From Lachnospiraceae bacterium (GTDB lineage: Bacteria > Bacillota > Clostridia > Lachnospirales > Anaerotignaceae), in NCBI GenBank assembly GCA_910576545.1, contig CAJTKM010000005.1, positions 1-64,000 on the forward strand: DNA of 64,000 bases. The letters run 5' to 3'. The position numbers and the translations under genes are program-made. The notes under the pieces were generated by a model that saw only the letters and a list, made by a program, of their open reading frames with translations, did not search any database and had not been told where the DNA came from. Of this stretch, positions 1 through 6,497 are shown one piece after another; position 1 is the first letter of the stretch; each line of letters starts with the position of its first letter.

Positions 1-84
1 CTGGCCGCGCTGTCCCGGCAGATGTGGTTCCAGTAGCGCCCATACTTTGTCACTTATGTCGTGTCGGTGATAGGAAGCATCCAT
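1..84 (-). CDS. IS5-family (DUF4096) transposase, N-terminal fragment cut by window edge
   Basis: Reading leftward from an ATG at 84, 28 codons stay open to the first base of the window. They begin MDASYHRHDISDKVW and run on to PHLPGQRGQ. This is the typical N-terminus of DUF4096 transposases of the IS5 superfamily, in which the phrase about DKVWALLEPHLP recurs. A GACAGGAGAG ribosome binding site lies just upstream (about 91-100). The rest of the gene, including the DDE catalytic residues, is outside the window, so whether the transposase is intact cannot be judged. The family call rests on a short but characteristic stretch. Confidence 0.7.
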   Translation of the reverse strand, partial: MDASYHRHDISDKVWALLEPHLPGQRGQ

Positions 85-158
85 CTTTTTCTCTCCTGTC
101 CTTTAAGATGCTTCCATTTTATCACAATCCATTCACCTTGTGTAGACACTATCTAACA
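1..158 (-). mobile_element. Insertion sequence, upstream end only
   Basis: The transposase start at 84 is preceded by about 70 bases of non-coding sequence, as at the 5' end of a small IS. The minus-strand stretch around 137-154 (AGTGTCTACACAAG and flanks) is a candidate terminal inverted repeat. The other end is outside the window, so the exact tip and any target duplication cannot be defined. The right boundary given is an estimate. Confidence 0.4.
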
Positions 159-222
159 ACACATTCTGCAACATTGAATAAGTTTGGCGTGGCAAAGTGA
201 TTCCTGCCTGTTTTTCTGTATC

Positions 223-302
223 AAAAAATGCCTCCGGAAAAAGCGGTTTGCCATAAGAGAACAAATTTTCTTATGACAATGCCCGAAATAATCCGGAGGC
301 AA
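223..302 (-). terminator. Branched rho-independent terminator downstream of the C_GCAxxG_C_C gene
   Basis: TGCCTCCGGA (229-238) pairs perfectly with TCCGGAGGCA (292-301). A second hairpin, CATAAGA/TCTTATG, lies inside the loop. On the minus strand the stem is followed by TTTTTTG. It sits directly after the stop of the gene ending at 311. Confidence 0.75.
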
Positions 303-310
303 AGCTGTTT

Positions 311-712
311 TTACAGCAGATTCTTTTCGATGATAGCGGCGGCGTCCTGCATACAGCCGGGGCAGCTCCGCAGCATAACACCTGTATCCAGCCCCTTCAG
401 CTCGCGGCAGTTGATGGATTTATTTTTATCCAAAAACTCCTGTGTCATGGGCGCAAGCGTATCGTAGCAGGCAAGCTTGCTGTTCGGCGCGTCCAGATTC
501 CCGTCGGAAACCTTCAGGCCGACCAGATATGCCATTGCCGAAACCGCCCCGCAGGGACCCATCATGCCCATGCCGCGCCCGAAGCATTCAGTTGCGCGGA
601 ACGCATCTTTTTCATCTACATTATAAAGGTCAGCATATGCGCATGCAACGGACTGTGCACAGTTATAGCCCTTCTTAAAATTTTCCATTACCTTGTCGTA
701 TCTGTTTGTCAT
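311..712 (-). CDS. C_GCAxxG_C_C family probable redox protein
   Basis: The 133-residue product belongs to the C_GCAxxG_C_C family, small cytosolic proteins with conserved cysteines thought to bind a metal or carry out redox chemistry; no precise reaction is established. The signature is visible: a Cys in GYNCAQSV near residue 18, CFGRGMG followed by GPCGAVSAM near residue 55, and a C-terminal pair in RSCPGCMQDA. Length is normal for the family. The start is an ATG with an AAGGAGG-like site about 8 bases upstream. It appears to be a single-gene unit with its own terminator, placed between an IS end and rpsT. The family is sure, the function is not. Confidence 0.85.
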   Translation of the reverse strand: MTNRYDKVMENFKKGYNCAQSVACAYADLYNVDEKDAFRATECFGRGMGMMGPCGAVSAMAYLVGLKVSDGNLDAPNSKLACYDTLAPMTQEFLDKNKSINCRELKGLDTGVMLRSCPGCMQDAAAIIEKNLL

Positions 713-759
713 GTGAAAGACCTCCTTTGTCTTTTCGGTGGAAAAACGTTTCTGTCGGC

Positions 760-795
760 AAAAAAAGGGAAAGCCGTTTTTTGCAGGCTTTCCCC
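760..795 (-). terminator. Rho-independent terminator of rpsT
   Basis: On the minus strand GGGAAAGCC pairs with GGCTTTCCC (arms 786-794 and 767-775), followed by seven T residues. It lies 15 bases past the rpsT stop codon. Confidence 0.9.
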
Positions 796-809
796 GATGT
801 GTCAGTTTA

Positions 810-1070
810 TTAGAGGCTATTTACCAGCTTTGTCAGGGAAGATTTCTTTCTTGCAACTGTATTTCTGTGATAAATCCCTTTGGTATAAGCTCTGTCGATT
901 GTGGATACCGCGCTCTTGAGTGCAACAGAAGCTGCGTCCTTATCCCCTGCGTTTACTGCAACGATTACTTTCTTCATCGCTGTTTTCACCTGGGATTTAA
1001 TCATCTTATTTCTCAGTGTTTTCTTGTTGATAACTTTGATTCTTTTCTTTGCAGATTTAATATTAGCCAA
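810..1070 (-). CDS. rpsT: 30S ribosomal protein S20
   Basis: The 86-residue, Lys/Arg-rich product is ribosomal protein S20, a primary binder of 16S rRNA in the small subunit. It starts MANIKSAKKRIKV and contains the conserved AYTKGIYHRNTVARKKSSL region near the C-terminus. The start codon is TTG (complement of 1068-1070), fixed by an AGGAGG site at 1079-1084 with 8 bases spacing. The gene is monocistronic: strong promoter at 1216-1244, structured leader of about 140 bases, terminator at 760-795. It is divergent from gpr, a common clostridial arrangement. Confidence 0.97.
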   Translation of the reverse strand: MANIKSAKKRIKVINKKTLRNKMIKSQVKTAMKKVIVAVNAGDKDAASVALKSAVSTIDRAYTKGIYHRNTVARKKSSLTKLVNSL

Positions 1071-1106
1071 TGTTTTTTCCTCCTAAATACTCGTTTTGTG
1101 GTTTTC

Positions 1107-1209
1107 CGATATTGGGGAATATCGCTTTTTCAATTACCATTAACCACCTTTGAGGGCATTTCCCTCCGACACGGTCAGGCTCGCAAAAAGCCTTATGGTT
1201 AATTCAACA
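1107..1209 (-). ncRNA. Structured 5' leader of rpsT (three-way junction plus hairpin)
   Basis: The predicted rpsT transcript starts near 1209. Its first 65 nucleotides can fold as a three-way junction. P1 pairs 1196-1203 with 1139-1146 (8 bp, ATTAACCA/TGGTTAAT). P2 pairs 1189-1193 with 1177-1181 (AGGCT/AGCCT). P3 pairs 1162-1166 with 1152-1156 (GAGGG/CCCTC). A 7-bp hairpin (CGATATT/AATATCG) follows at 1107-1124, just before the ribosome binding site. The pairing is seen in the sequence. A role as an autoregulatory S20-binding leader is inference. Confidence 0.6.
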
Positions 1210-1215
1210 TATAAT

Positions 1216-1244
1216 ATTTTACCCGATGAACAGAAATAAGTCAA
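1216..1244 (-). promoter_or_regulatory. Sigma-A promoter of rpsT
   Basis: The minus strand shows TTGACT (complement of 1239-1244), a 17-base spacer and TAAAAT (complement of 1216-1221). The predicted start of transcription is near 1209, immediately before the first stem of the leader. Confidence 0.8.
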
Positions 1245-1245
1245 T

Positions 1246-1275
1246 GAATATATTTCAAAACCTGCGGAAAAAATA
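1246..1275 (+). promoter_or_regulatory. Forespore (sigma-F/sigma-G type) promoter of gpr
   Basis: GAATA at 1246-1250, a 15-base spacer and GGAAAAAATA at 1266-1275 match the sigma-F/sigma-G consensus of Bacillus and Clostridium (GHATR, 15 bases, GGHRARHTX). gpr is transcribed by these factors in Bacillus subtilis. The distance to the gpr ATG at 1304 is suitable. Confidence 0.7.
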
Positions 1276-1303
1276 AGGGAAACAGCAGGAGGGCGTTGAG
1301 AAT

Positions 1304-2317
1304 ATGGAACAAAAGAGAGAAGCAGAGCAGCAGCCCGCATTTTCTGTGCGGACGGACCTTGCCATAGAGGCACGCGAAATGGCGGCGGAAAGCCAGCCCA
1401 AACAGGGAAACGAGCTGGACGGCGTTGAGGTGGAAACGCGGGAGGAAGAAGATTACAGCCTGACCCATGTGCGTATCCTTTCCGAGGCGGGCAGCCAGCT
1501 GATGGGAAAGCCTATTGGCAACTACATTACTATCGAATCCGAAAAGCTGAAGGAAAACGATATAGAATGCCATGAAGAAATGATACGCATTCTGGCGGAA
1601 AATATACGCGCTCTGGCAAAACTGGAGGAGGGCGACAGCGTGCTTGTTGCAGGGCTTGGCAACTGGAACATTACGCCGGATGCGCTCGGCCCGAAGGTGG
1701 TTTCGCGCATCCTTGTTACCCGCCATTTGCAGGGCACGCTGCCGGAAGAAATTGAGGAAACCGTCCGCCCTGTGGCGGCAATCAGCCCCGGCGTTATGGG
1801 GATAACCGGTATTGAAACAGGCGAAATCATACGGGGGATTGTGGACAAGCTGCATCCTTCGCTCCTGATTGCAATAGACGCGCTGGCGGCACGCCGTTCC
1901 AACCGCATTAACGCCGCGATACAGATGTCAGACACAGGCGTTGCGCCCGGCGCGGGCGTAGGCAACTGCCGCATGATGCTGGACGAGGAAAATCTGGGGA
2001 TTCCTGTCATTGCCATTGGCGTGCCTACGGTGGTAGACGCGGCAACGCTGGTGAACGATACTATGGACAGGATACTCGGGGAAATGATAGAGCAGACGCA
2101 GGAGGGTTCGGAATTTTACCGTATGCTGCACAGCCTGGAGCAGGAAGAAAAATATCAGATGATTGCAGATATTTTAGGGCCGTATACGGGAAATATGTTT
2201 GTTACGCCTAAGGAGGTAGACGCGGTTGTTGACCGGCTGGCGAATATCATTGCCAACAGTATCAACATTGCCCTGCATCCGGGAATTACGATGGAAGATA
2301 TGAACCGTTACAGCTGA
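1304..2317 (+). CDS. gpr: GPR endopeptidase (spore germination protease)
   Basis: The 337-residue product is the GPR protease, which degrades small acid-soluble spore proteins early in germination. GPR is an aspartyl-type enzyme made as an inactive zymogen in the forespore. The N-terminal FSVRTDLAIEAREM stretch matches the propeptide boundary region of the family. The core has GLGNWNITPDALGPKVV near residues 109-125, SPGVMGITGIETGEII near 162-178, and IAIDALAARR near 190-199. Length is typical (about 330-370). An AGGAGGG site supports the ATG at 1304. The sigma-F/G-like promoter directly upstream fits forespore expression. This gene is direct evidence that the organism forms endospores. Confidence 0.96.
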   Translation: MEQKREAEQQPAFSVRTDLAIEAREMAAESQPKQGNELDGVEVETREEEDYSLTHVRILSEAGSQLMGKPIGNYITIESEKLKENDIECHEEMIRILAENIRALAKLEEGDSVLVAGLGNWNITPDALGPKVVSRILVTRHLQGTLPEEIEETVRPVAAISPGVMGITGIETGEIIRGIVDKLHPSLLIAIDALAARRSNRINAAIQMSDTGVAPGAGVGNCRMMLDEENLGIPVIAIGVPTVVDAATLVNDTMDRILGEMIEQTQEGSEFYRMLHSLEQEEKYQMIADILGPYTGNMFVTPKEVDAVVDRLANIIANSINIALHPGITMEDMNRYS

Positions 2318-2329
2318 ATTTGGAGCAAG

Positions 2330-2344
2330 CCCGCCGGCGGCGGG
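2330..2344 (+). terminator. GC-rich hairpin after gpr, possible terminator
   Basis: CCCGCC (2330-2335) pairs with GGCGGG (2339-2344) 13 bases after the gpr stop. The following sequence is only moderately T-rich, so termination activity is uncertain. Confidence 0.4.
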
Positions 2345-2424
2345 TACATATTTGTCATATATTCTGAAAACGGGAAAAAGATTAGAAGAAAATTAAAAAT
2401 AGTGAATACAATTTCCGGTTTTCC

Positions 2425-2453
2425 TTGCTATTTCAGTGTCCTTTCGTTATAAT
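2425..2453 (+). promoter_or_regulatory. Sigma-A promoter of the yicC-remA-gmk-rpoZ operon
   Basis: TTGCTA (2425-2430), a 17-base spacer and a perfect TATAAT (2448-2453) lie 48 bases before the yicC start. Confidence 0.75.
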
Positions 2454-2500
2454 AAGAAAACATTGCAGAAAGAAGGAACGTACAGGAAAGGGACGGGACG

Positions 2501-3397
2501 ATGGACGCGAAGGTTAGGAGTATGACAGGCTACGGCAGGGGGGAATTTACCGCGGAGGACAGGAAATTTACTGTGGAAATGCGGTCGGTAAACCATCGTT
2601 ATAACGATATTACGGTGAAGCTGCCCCGCTTTCTGATTAGTCTGGAGGACAGGATTAAGAAAAAAACGGCAGAAAATGTATTCCGCGGGAAAACGGATAT
2701 TTATATCAGCTTTGAAACGCTTTCCTCCGAGGATGTAGAAGTGAAGCTGGACGAGGCCCTTGCGGCGGCATATGCAGAAAAGCTGAAGCATCTGCGGGAA
2801 ATAATAGGAGTTCCGCAGGCAGATGACGGGAGGATATTGGAGCTGACGGCGCGGTTCCCAGATGTAATTACAGTGGAAAAGGCACAGAAAGAGGAAGAAG
2901 TTCTGTGGGAGATTCTCCTGCCTGCGCTGGAGGATGCAGTTTCACGTTTTCTGGTGATGCGGGAAACGGAAGGCGAAAACCTGAAACAGGATATTTTGCA
3001 GAAGGGCGAGAAAATCCGCGCGCTGGTTGCTGGCGTGAAGGAGCGTGCGCCGCTGGTTGTAGAGGAATACCGTGAAAAGCTGAACAGACGGCTGGAGGAT
3101 ATTCTTGGGAATGTGGAGGTCGATCCGCAGAGGGTCGCGCAGGAGGTTGCTGTTTTTGCGGACAGGGGCTGCATCGACGAGGAGATCACGCGGCTGGAAA
3201 GCCATTTGATTCAGCTCGACGGGATACTGCGGGAAGGCGGACAGGTCGGGCGGAAGCTGGATTTCCTTGTGCAGGAGATGAACAGGGAATCGAATACGAT
3301 TGCGTCCAAAGCGAACGATGTGCAGATTGTGCAGGCAACGATTGCGCTGAAGAGCGAGATTGAGAAGATACGGGAGCAGGTCCAGAATCTGGAATAA
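2501..3397 (+). CDS. yicC: YicC/YloC family endoribonuclease
   Basis: The 298-residue product belongs to the YicC/YloC family. The Escherichia coli member is an endoribonuclease implicated in RNA decay, and B. subtilis YloC has related activity. The N-terminus carries the hallmark [10 protein letters not shown] (residues 7-16) and [12 protein letters not shown] (26-37). The C-terminal DUF1732 region has [13 protein letters not shown] and [18 protein letters not shown], ending in the usual [14 protein letters not shown]. Length is standard. It opens the conserved Firmicute operon yicC-remA-gmk-rpoZ. Confidence 0.93.
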   Translation: MDAKVRSMTGYGRGEFTAEDRKFTVEMRSVNHRYNDITVKLPRFLISLEDRIKKKTAENVFRGKTDIYISFETLSSEDVEVKLDEALAAAYAEKLKHLREIIGVPQADDGRILELTARFPDVITVEKAQKEEEVLWEILLPALEDAVSRFLVMRETEGENLKQDILQKGEKIRALVAGVKERAPLVVEEYREKLNRRLEDILGNVEVDPQRVAQEVAVFADRGCIDEEITRLESHLIQLDGILREGGQVGRKLDFLVQEMNRESNTIASKANDVQIVQATIALKSEIEKIREQVQNLE

Positions 3398-3418
3398 GCG
3401 CGTAAAAAGACATGAAAG

Positions 3419-3440
3419 CCTTGGGGGCCTTGCCCCAAGG
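3419..3440 (+). repeat. Intercistronic hairpin resembling the third stem of the local repeat family
   Basis: CCTTGGGG (3419-3426) pairs perfectly with CCCCAAGG (3433-3440), followed by CCTTTA and then the remA ribosome binding site. The stem, the loop context and the CTTT tail resemble the last hairpin of the repeats at 18305, 27065 and 43512. It may be a decayed copy, or it may tune readthrough between yicC and remA. Confidence 0.5.
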
Positions 3441-3458
3441 CCTTTACAGGGGGAAAGA

Positions 3459-3716
3459 ATGGAGAAGATACAGTTTATGAATATCGGCTACGGCAATGTA
3501 GTTTCAGCGAACCGTGTTATCGCAATGGTCAGCCCGGACTCCGCTCCTGTCAAACGTATGATACAGGACGCGAAGGAAAAGGGCAGCCTGATTGACGCGA
3601 CATACGGCAGAAAAACGCGCTGCGTGATTATTATGGATAATGGAGCGGTGGTGCTTTCGCCCAATGTGCCGGAAACGGTGGGCGGGAGGCTTTCCGCAGA
3701 CCAGAAAGGAATGTAG
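3459..3716 (+). CDS. remA: RemA family extracellular matrix regulator (DUF370)
   Basis: The 85-residue product matches RemA/DUF370. In B. subtilis RemA is a DNA-binding protein that activates biofilm matrix and osmoprotection genes. The conserved core is present: [26 protein letters not shown] at the N-terminus (quoted here in shortened form: [18 protein letters not shown]), then DATYGRKTR and [12 protein letters not shown]. The start at 3459 is chosen because a GGGGGAAAG site precedes it and the family begins at this point; an upstream in-frame ATG inside yicC is not needed. It lies between yicC and gmk, as in many Firmicutes. Whether it controls matrix genes here is unknown. Confidence 0.92.
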   Translation: MEKIQFMNIGYGNVVSANRVIAMVSPDSAPVKRMIQDAKEKGSLIDATYGRKTRCVIIMDNGAVVLSPNVPETVGGRLSADQKGM

Positions 3717-3722
3717 GCTTTT

Positions 3723-4340
3723 ATGAAAGAACAGGGAATACTGCTGATAATTTCCGGACCCTCCGGCTCCGGAAAGGGGACGATTGTGGAGCGGCTCTGC
3801 GGGAACGAGGATTTTTCGCTTTCCATTTCCGCGACAACACGCCAGCCGAGGGATTATGAGAAAAACGGCGTGCATTATTTTTTCCATACAAAAGAGGAAT
3901 TTCTTAAAATGCGGGATAATATGGAGCTGCTGGAATGTGCGGAATTCTGCGGGAATTTTTACGGCACGCCTAGGAAATATGTGGTAGAAAAGCTGATGGA
4001 AGGGCGCAACGTTATTTTAGAGATTGAAGTGCAGGGTGCGCTTCAGGTCAAAAAAATATATCCCGACGGCGTGCTGGTGTTCCTGATTCCGCCAAATCTG
4101 GAGGAGCTTGGCAAACGGCTGACGAACCGCGGGACAGAGGAAAAAGAAGAAATCAACCGCAGGATACACCGTGCACTGGAAGAATTGGAGCTGGTGCAGG
4201 AATACGACTATGTGGTTGTAAATGATACGATAGAGCAGGCTGTGGCAGACGTACAGGCGATTGTCCGCGCGGAACGCATGAAATGCAGCCGGAACAAAAA
4301 TATTAAAAAGATATTCAAAGGAGAGATGGAATCATGCTAA
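3723..4340 (+). CDS. gmk: Guanylate kinase
   Basis: The 205-residue cytosolic enzyme phosphorylates GMP to GDP with ATP and is essential for GTP and dGTP synthesis. The P-loop is GPSGSGKGT (residues 12-20). The GMP-binding region has SATTRQPRDYEKNGVHY near 38-54, and EIEVQGALQVK follows near 100-110. Length is typical. It begins 6 bases after the remA stop and its end overlaps rpoZ by 7 bases, so translation is probably coupled. Confidence 0.97.
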   Translation: MKEQGILLIISGPSGSGKGTIVERLCGNEDFSLSISATTRQPRDYEKNGVHYFFHTKEEFLKMRDNMELLECAEFCGNFYGTPRKYVVEKLMEGRNVILEIEVQGALQVKKIYPDGVLVFLIPPNLEELGKRLTNRGTEEKEEINRRIHRALEELELVQEYDYVVVNDTIEQAVADVQAIVRAERMKCSRNKNIKKIFKGEMESC

Positions 4341-4675
4341 GACCTTCTTATACAGATTTGCTGGAAGTTTTCAACCGTGAAACAGACGATATCACGCTGG
4401 GCAGCAGATATACAATCGTAATTGCCGCGGCAAAGCGTGCAAGACAGCTTGTAGACCATGCAGAGCCGCTGGTAGATGGCATAAAAGTGGATAAACCCGT
4501 TTCTGTGGCGGTAAATGAGCTTTATCAGGGCAAGATCAAGGTACGGGAGAGTCGACCTGCCGAAAATCCGTCTGAGGAAGAAGAAACCGCAGGGGAACAG
4601 GAGTCTGAAATGACCGGTGACATGGAAGATTTCGCAGAAGGCGATGGCATGGAAGAACCTTTGGCAGAAGAATAA
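4334..4675 (+). CDS. rpoZ: DNA-directed RNA polymerase omega subunit
   Basis: The 113-residue product is omega, the small subunit that helps assemble RNA polymerase by binding beta-prime. The core at the N-terminus (LRPSYTDLLEVFN, GSRYTIVIAAAKRARQL) and the KPVSVAVNELYQGKI segment are diagnostic. The C-terminal 45 residues are a very acidic Glu-rich tail that extends beyond the usual core. It overlaps gmk by 7 bases and is the last gene of the operon. In many Firmicutes coaBC and priA follow rpoZ; here a terminator follows and priA is elsewhere. Confidence 0.93.
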   Translation: MLRPSYTDLLEVFNRETDDITLGSRYTIVIAAAKRARQLVDHAEPLVDGIKVDKPVSVAVNELYQGKIKVRESRPAENPSEEEETAGEQESEMTGDMEDFAEGDGMEEPLAEE

Positions 4676-4701
4676 AGCGCAGAAAATGAAAAGCGGACAA
4701 T

Positions 4702-4750
4702 AAAGGCGGTATGCCATAAGAAAATTATTTTCTTACGGCATACCGCCTTT
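4702..4750. terminator. Bidirectional terminator between rpoZ and the glutamate-synthase-like gene
   Basis: AAAGGCGGTATGCC (4702-4715) pairs perfectly with GGCATACCGCCTTT (4737-4750), and inner A/T-rich bases extend the stem. A-rich and T-rich flanks suit termination from both sides, and the two genes converge here. Confidence 0.85.
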
Positions 4751-4774
4751 TACCTGTAAAAACGATGGGTCTTC

Positions 4775-6298
4775 TTATTTCATCCATTTCCCGTCAAAGA
4801 TATCCTTTGCATCTCTGGTCAGCGGGAAAATATCGTTCTTTTCTATGTACTTTACGTCAAATTTTCTGTTCAGCGCGGCAAAATGTTTCAGGCCGAACGC
4901 AATGCGGTTCAGATAGGAATATACGCCAATTGCACCTGTGGAGAAATCATTCGCTTCGTTGCCGTAAATATCGCGCAGCTCCCGCAAGTCGGGGAACAGT
5001 TCGTCTTTTGTTTCACCGAATCTTTGCAGTTCCACAGGAAGGTTCCCGGCCTCAAGCAGTTCTCCAACCTTTTTCGCGCTCATTGCCGCCGCCATAGAAG
5101 AACGGCAAAGCCCGACGGCCTTTACATACGGCGCACCCAGAGCCAGAGCCTTATAGACCTGATCTTCCATTGTAAAGCCGCCTGTAATAGCGATATGCGG
5201 CAGTGTTACGCCTTCTTTTTCCAGACGTGACATGATTTCCGCCAGATAGCTTTCCATCGCCACAGTTGGCAGACACCATTCGTTCATCATTTTGCAGGGA
5301 CTGTAACCGGAACCGCCGCCCGCGCCGTCAAACATCACCAGGTCAACCTGTGCTTCGCTTGCAATCCGCAGAACGTGTTCCAAATCGGCAGGGTCATAGC
5401 CTGCCATTTTGAAATATACATTTTTCAGGCCCATTGCACGCAGTTCATTGATTCTGGGCACAAGGTAATTTTCGTCCCACATCGGCAGACGTCCGTAGGA
5501 ACGGAAATTTTCGCCAAAGCCTGCATTGTACCGTTCCACAACCTTCGGGTCGGAAGGGTCTGGAATGACAAGGAGCCCCTGCTCCTGTGCTTTCAGCGCG
5601 GCTTCCAGTGTTGCAAGCCGGTTGACGGGCTGCGTACCTTTTGCGGACTGCCCGAATTTGAATTCAATCGCTTCCGCACCGCATTCTTTTATGGCATACT
5701 CCGGTACACCGATACGGTCGTCATCTACGTTCACCTGCAATATAATCTGCCCATAGCCGCGGTAGTATTTGCGGAATGCGTCCAAAAATTCACCCAATTT
5801 CGGGCAGTGGACGACTTTCCCGTTTTCCAGCCGAAGTGTAGGGTCTTTCGTTACCGCGCCTTCGCCAATGACTGTGAGTACACCAGCCATTGCCGCTCCG
5901 CCGAAATAATCCTGCCAGTTCAGCTTGATCAGTGCGGGCAGGACGATGGGCAGCTTCAGCTTTACGGGATTGATTGTACCAATTACGGTTTCCAGATTTA
6001 CGTCATGAATCGTTGCTTTGTCAGAATCTGCCTCCGCGCCGACTGCCCCGAATACGCGCCCATTGATATTAAAATGGGAATAATCAACAGGGTAAGTCTT
6101 TTCAGATGCAACCTGATTGTCGCCCGTTGTGGTGGGGTAAACCGCGTCTGCACCGCGCACAGCGGAAAGCCCGATTTCACACGTCCCTACGCAGTCCGCC
6201 GTACACATGGAGCACATGCCCGAGAACGTGCAGGGGTGGGCGGGGTCGCGCAGCTTTGTCCGGTTAAACGCAGAGCCTAATACTGGACTGAATGACAT
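4775..6298 (-). CDS. FMN-binding glutamate synthase-related protein
   Basis: The 507-residue product is a stand-alone relative of the synthase domain of glutamate synthase, an FMN and iron-sulfur TIM-barrel protein in the cytosol. A Cys cluster near residues 23-41 (CTFSGMCSMCTADCVGTC) suggests an iron-sulfur site at the N-terminus. The barrel carries GEGAVTKDPTLR, EFKFGQSAKGTQ, FDGAGGGSGYSPC and ITGGFTMEDQVYKALALGA, in the order seen in GltB-like proteins. There is no glutaminase domain, so it cannot be a complete glutamate synthase alone, and its substrate is unknown. It has its own promoter with an overlapping palindrome. Family call is firm, function is not. Confidence 0.85.
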   Translation of the reverse strand: MSFSPVLGSAFNRTKLRDPAHPCTFSGMCSMCTADCVGTCEIGLSAVRGADAVYPTTTGDNQVASEKTYPVDYSHFNINGRVFGAVGAEADSDKATIHDVNLETVIGTINPVKLKLPIVLPALIKLNWQDYFGGAAMAGVLTVIGEGAVTKDPTLRLENGKVVHCPKLGEFLDAFRKYYRGYGQIILQVNVDDDRIGVPEYAIKECGAEAIEFKFGQSAKGTQPVNRLATLEAALKAQEQGLLVIPDPSDPKVVERYNAGFGENFRSYGRLPMWDENYLVPRINELRAMGLKNVYFKMAGYDPADLEHVLRIASEAQVDLVMFDGAGGGSGYSPCKMMNEWCLPTVAMESYLAEIMSRLEKEGVTLPHIAITGGFTMEDQVYKALALGAPYVKAVGLCRSSMAAAMSAKKVGELLEAGNLPVELQRFGETKDELFPDLRELRDIYGNEANDFSTGAIGVYSYLNRIAFGLKHFAALNRKFDVKYIEKNDIFPLTRDAKDIFDGKWMK

Positions 6299-6316
6299 AC
6301 ATAAAACCTCCCTTTT

Positions 6317-6381
6317 TTACAATAAATGGAATTTGCCGCCTGTTTTTATTGTAATTATAGCATAAATTCTTCTGTTTGCAA
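6317..6381 (-). promoter_or_regulatory. Promoter with overlapping palindrome upstream of the glutamate-synthase-like gene
   Basis: On the minus strand TTGCAA (complement of 6376-6381), a 16-base spacer and TATAAT (complement of 6354-6359) form a promoter with an extended TG. A 10-bp inverted repeat, TTACAATAAA/TTTATTGTAA (6345-6354 and 6317-6326), begins at the -10 box and covers the transcription start. It could be a repressor operator or a 5' mRNA hairpin. Confidence 0.65.
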
Positions 6382-6398
6382 GAGGTCTTTGATCGGCT

Positions 6399-6456
6399 TT
6401 TTTACTGAATATTGCAGCCTGTAAAGCTGATGGATTCTGCGCTGTTCAGTAAAAAT
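6399..6456. repeat. 11-bp inverted repeat upstream of the promoter
   Basis: TTTTTACTGAA (6399-6409) pairs perfectly with TTCAGTAAAAA (6446-6456), separated by 36 bases. It lies between the RNase G stop and the promoter at 6354-6381. T-runs are on the 5' side of each strand, which argues against a terminator. The role is unknown. Confidence 0.55.
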
Positions 6457-6497
6457 CCACCCGTCAACCCGTATACGTTCAGACTCTAAACCGGTTT

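Noticed and set aside
6399-6456. Inverted repeat considered as a terminator for rng
   Set aside because: On both strands the T-run is on the 5' arm and A-run on the 3' side, so no U-tract would follow the hairpin.
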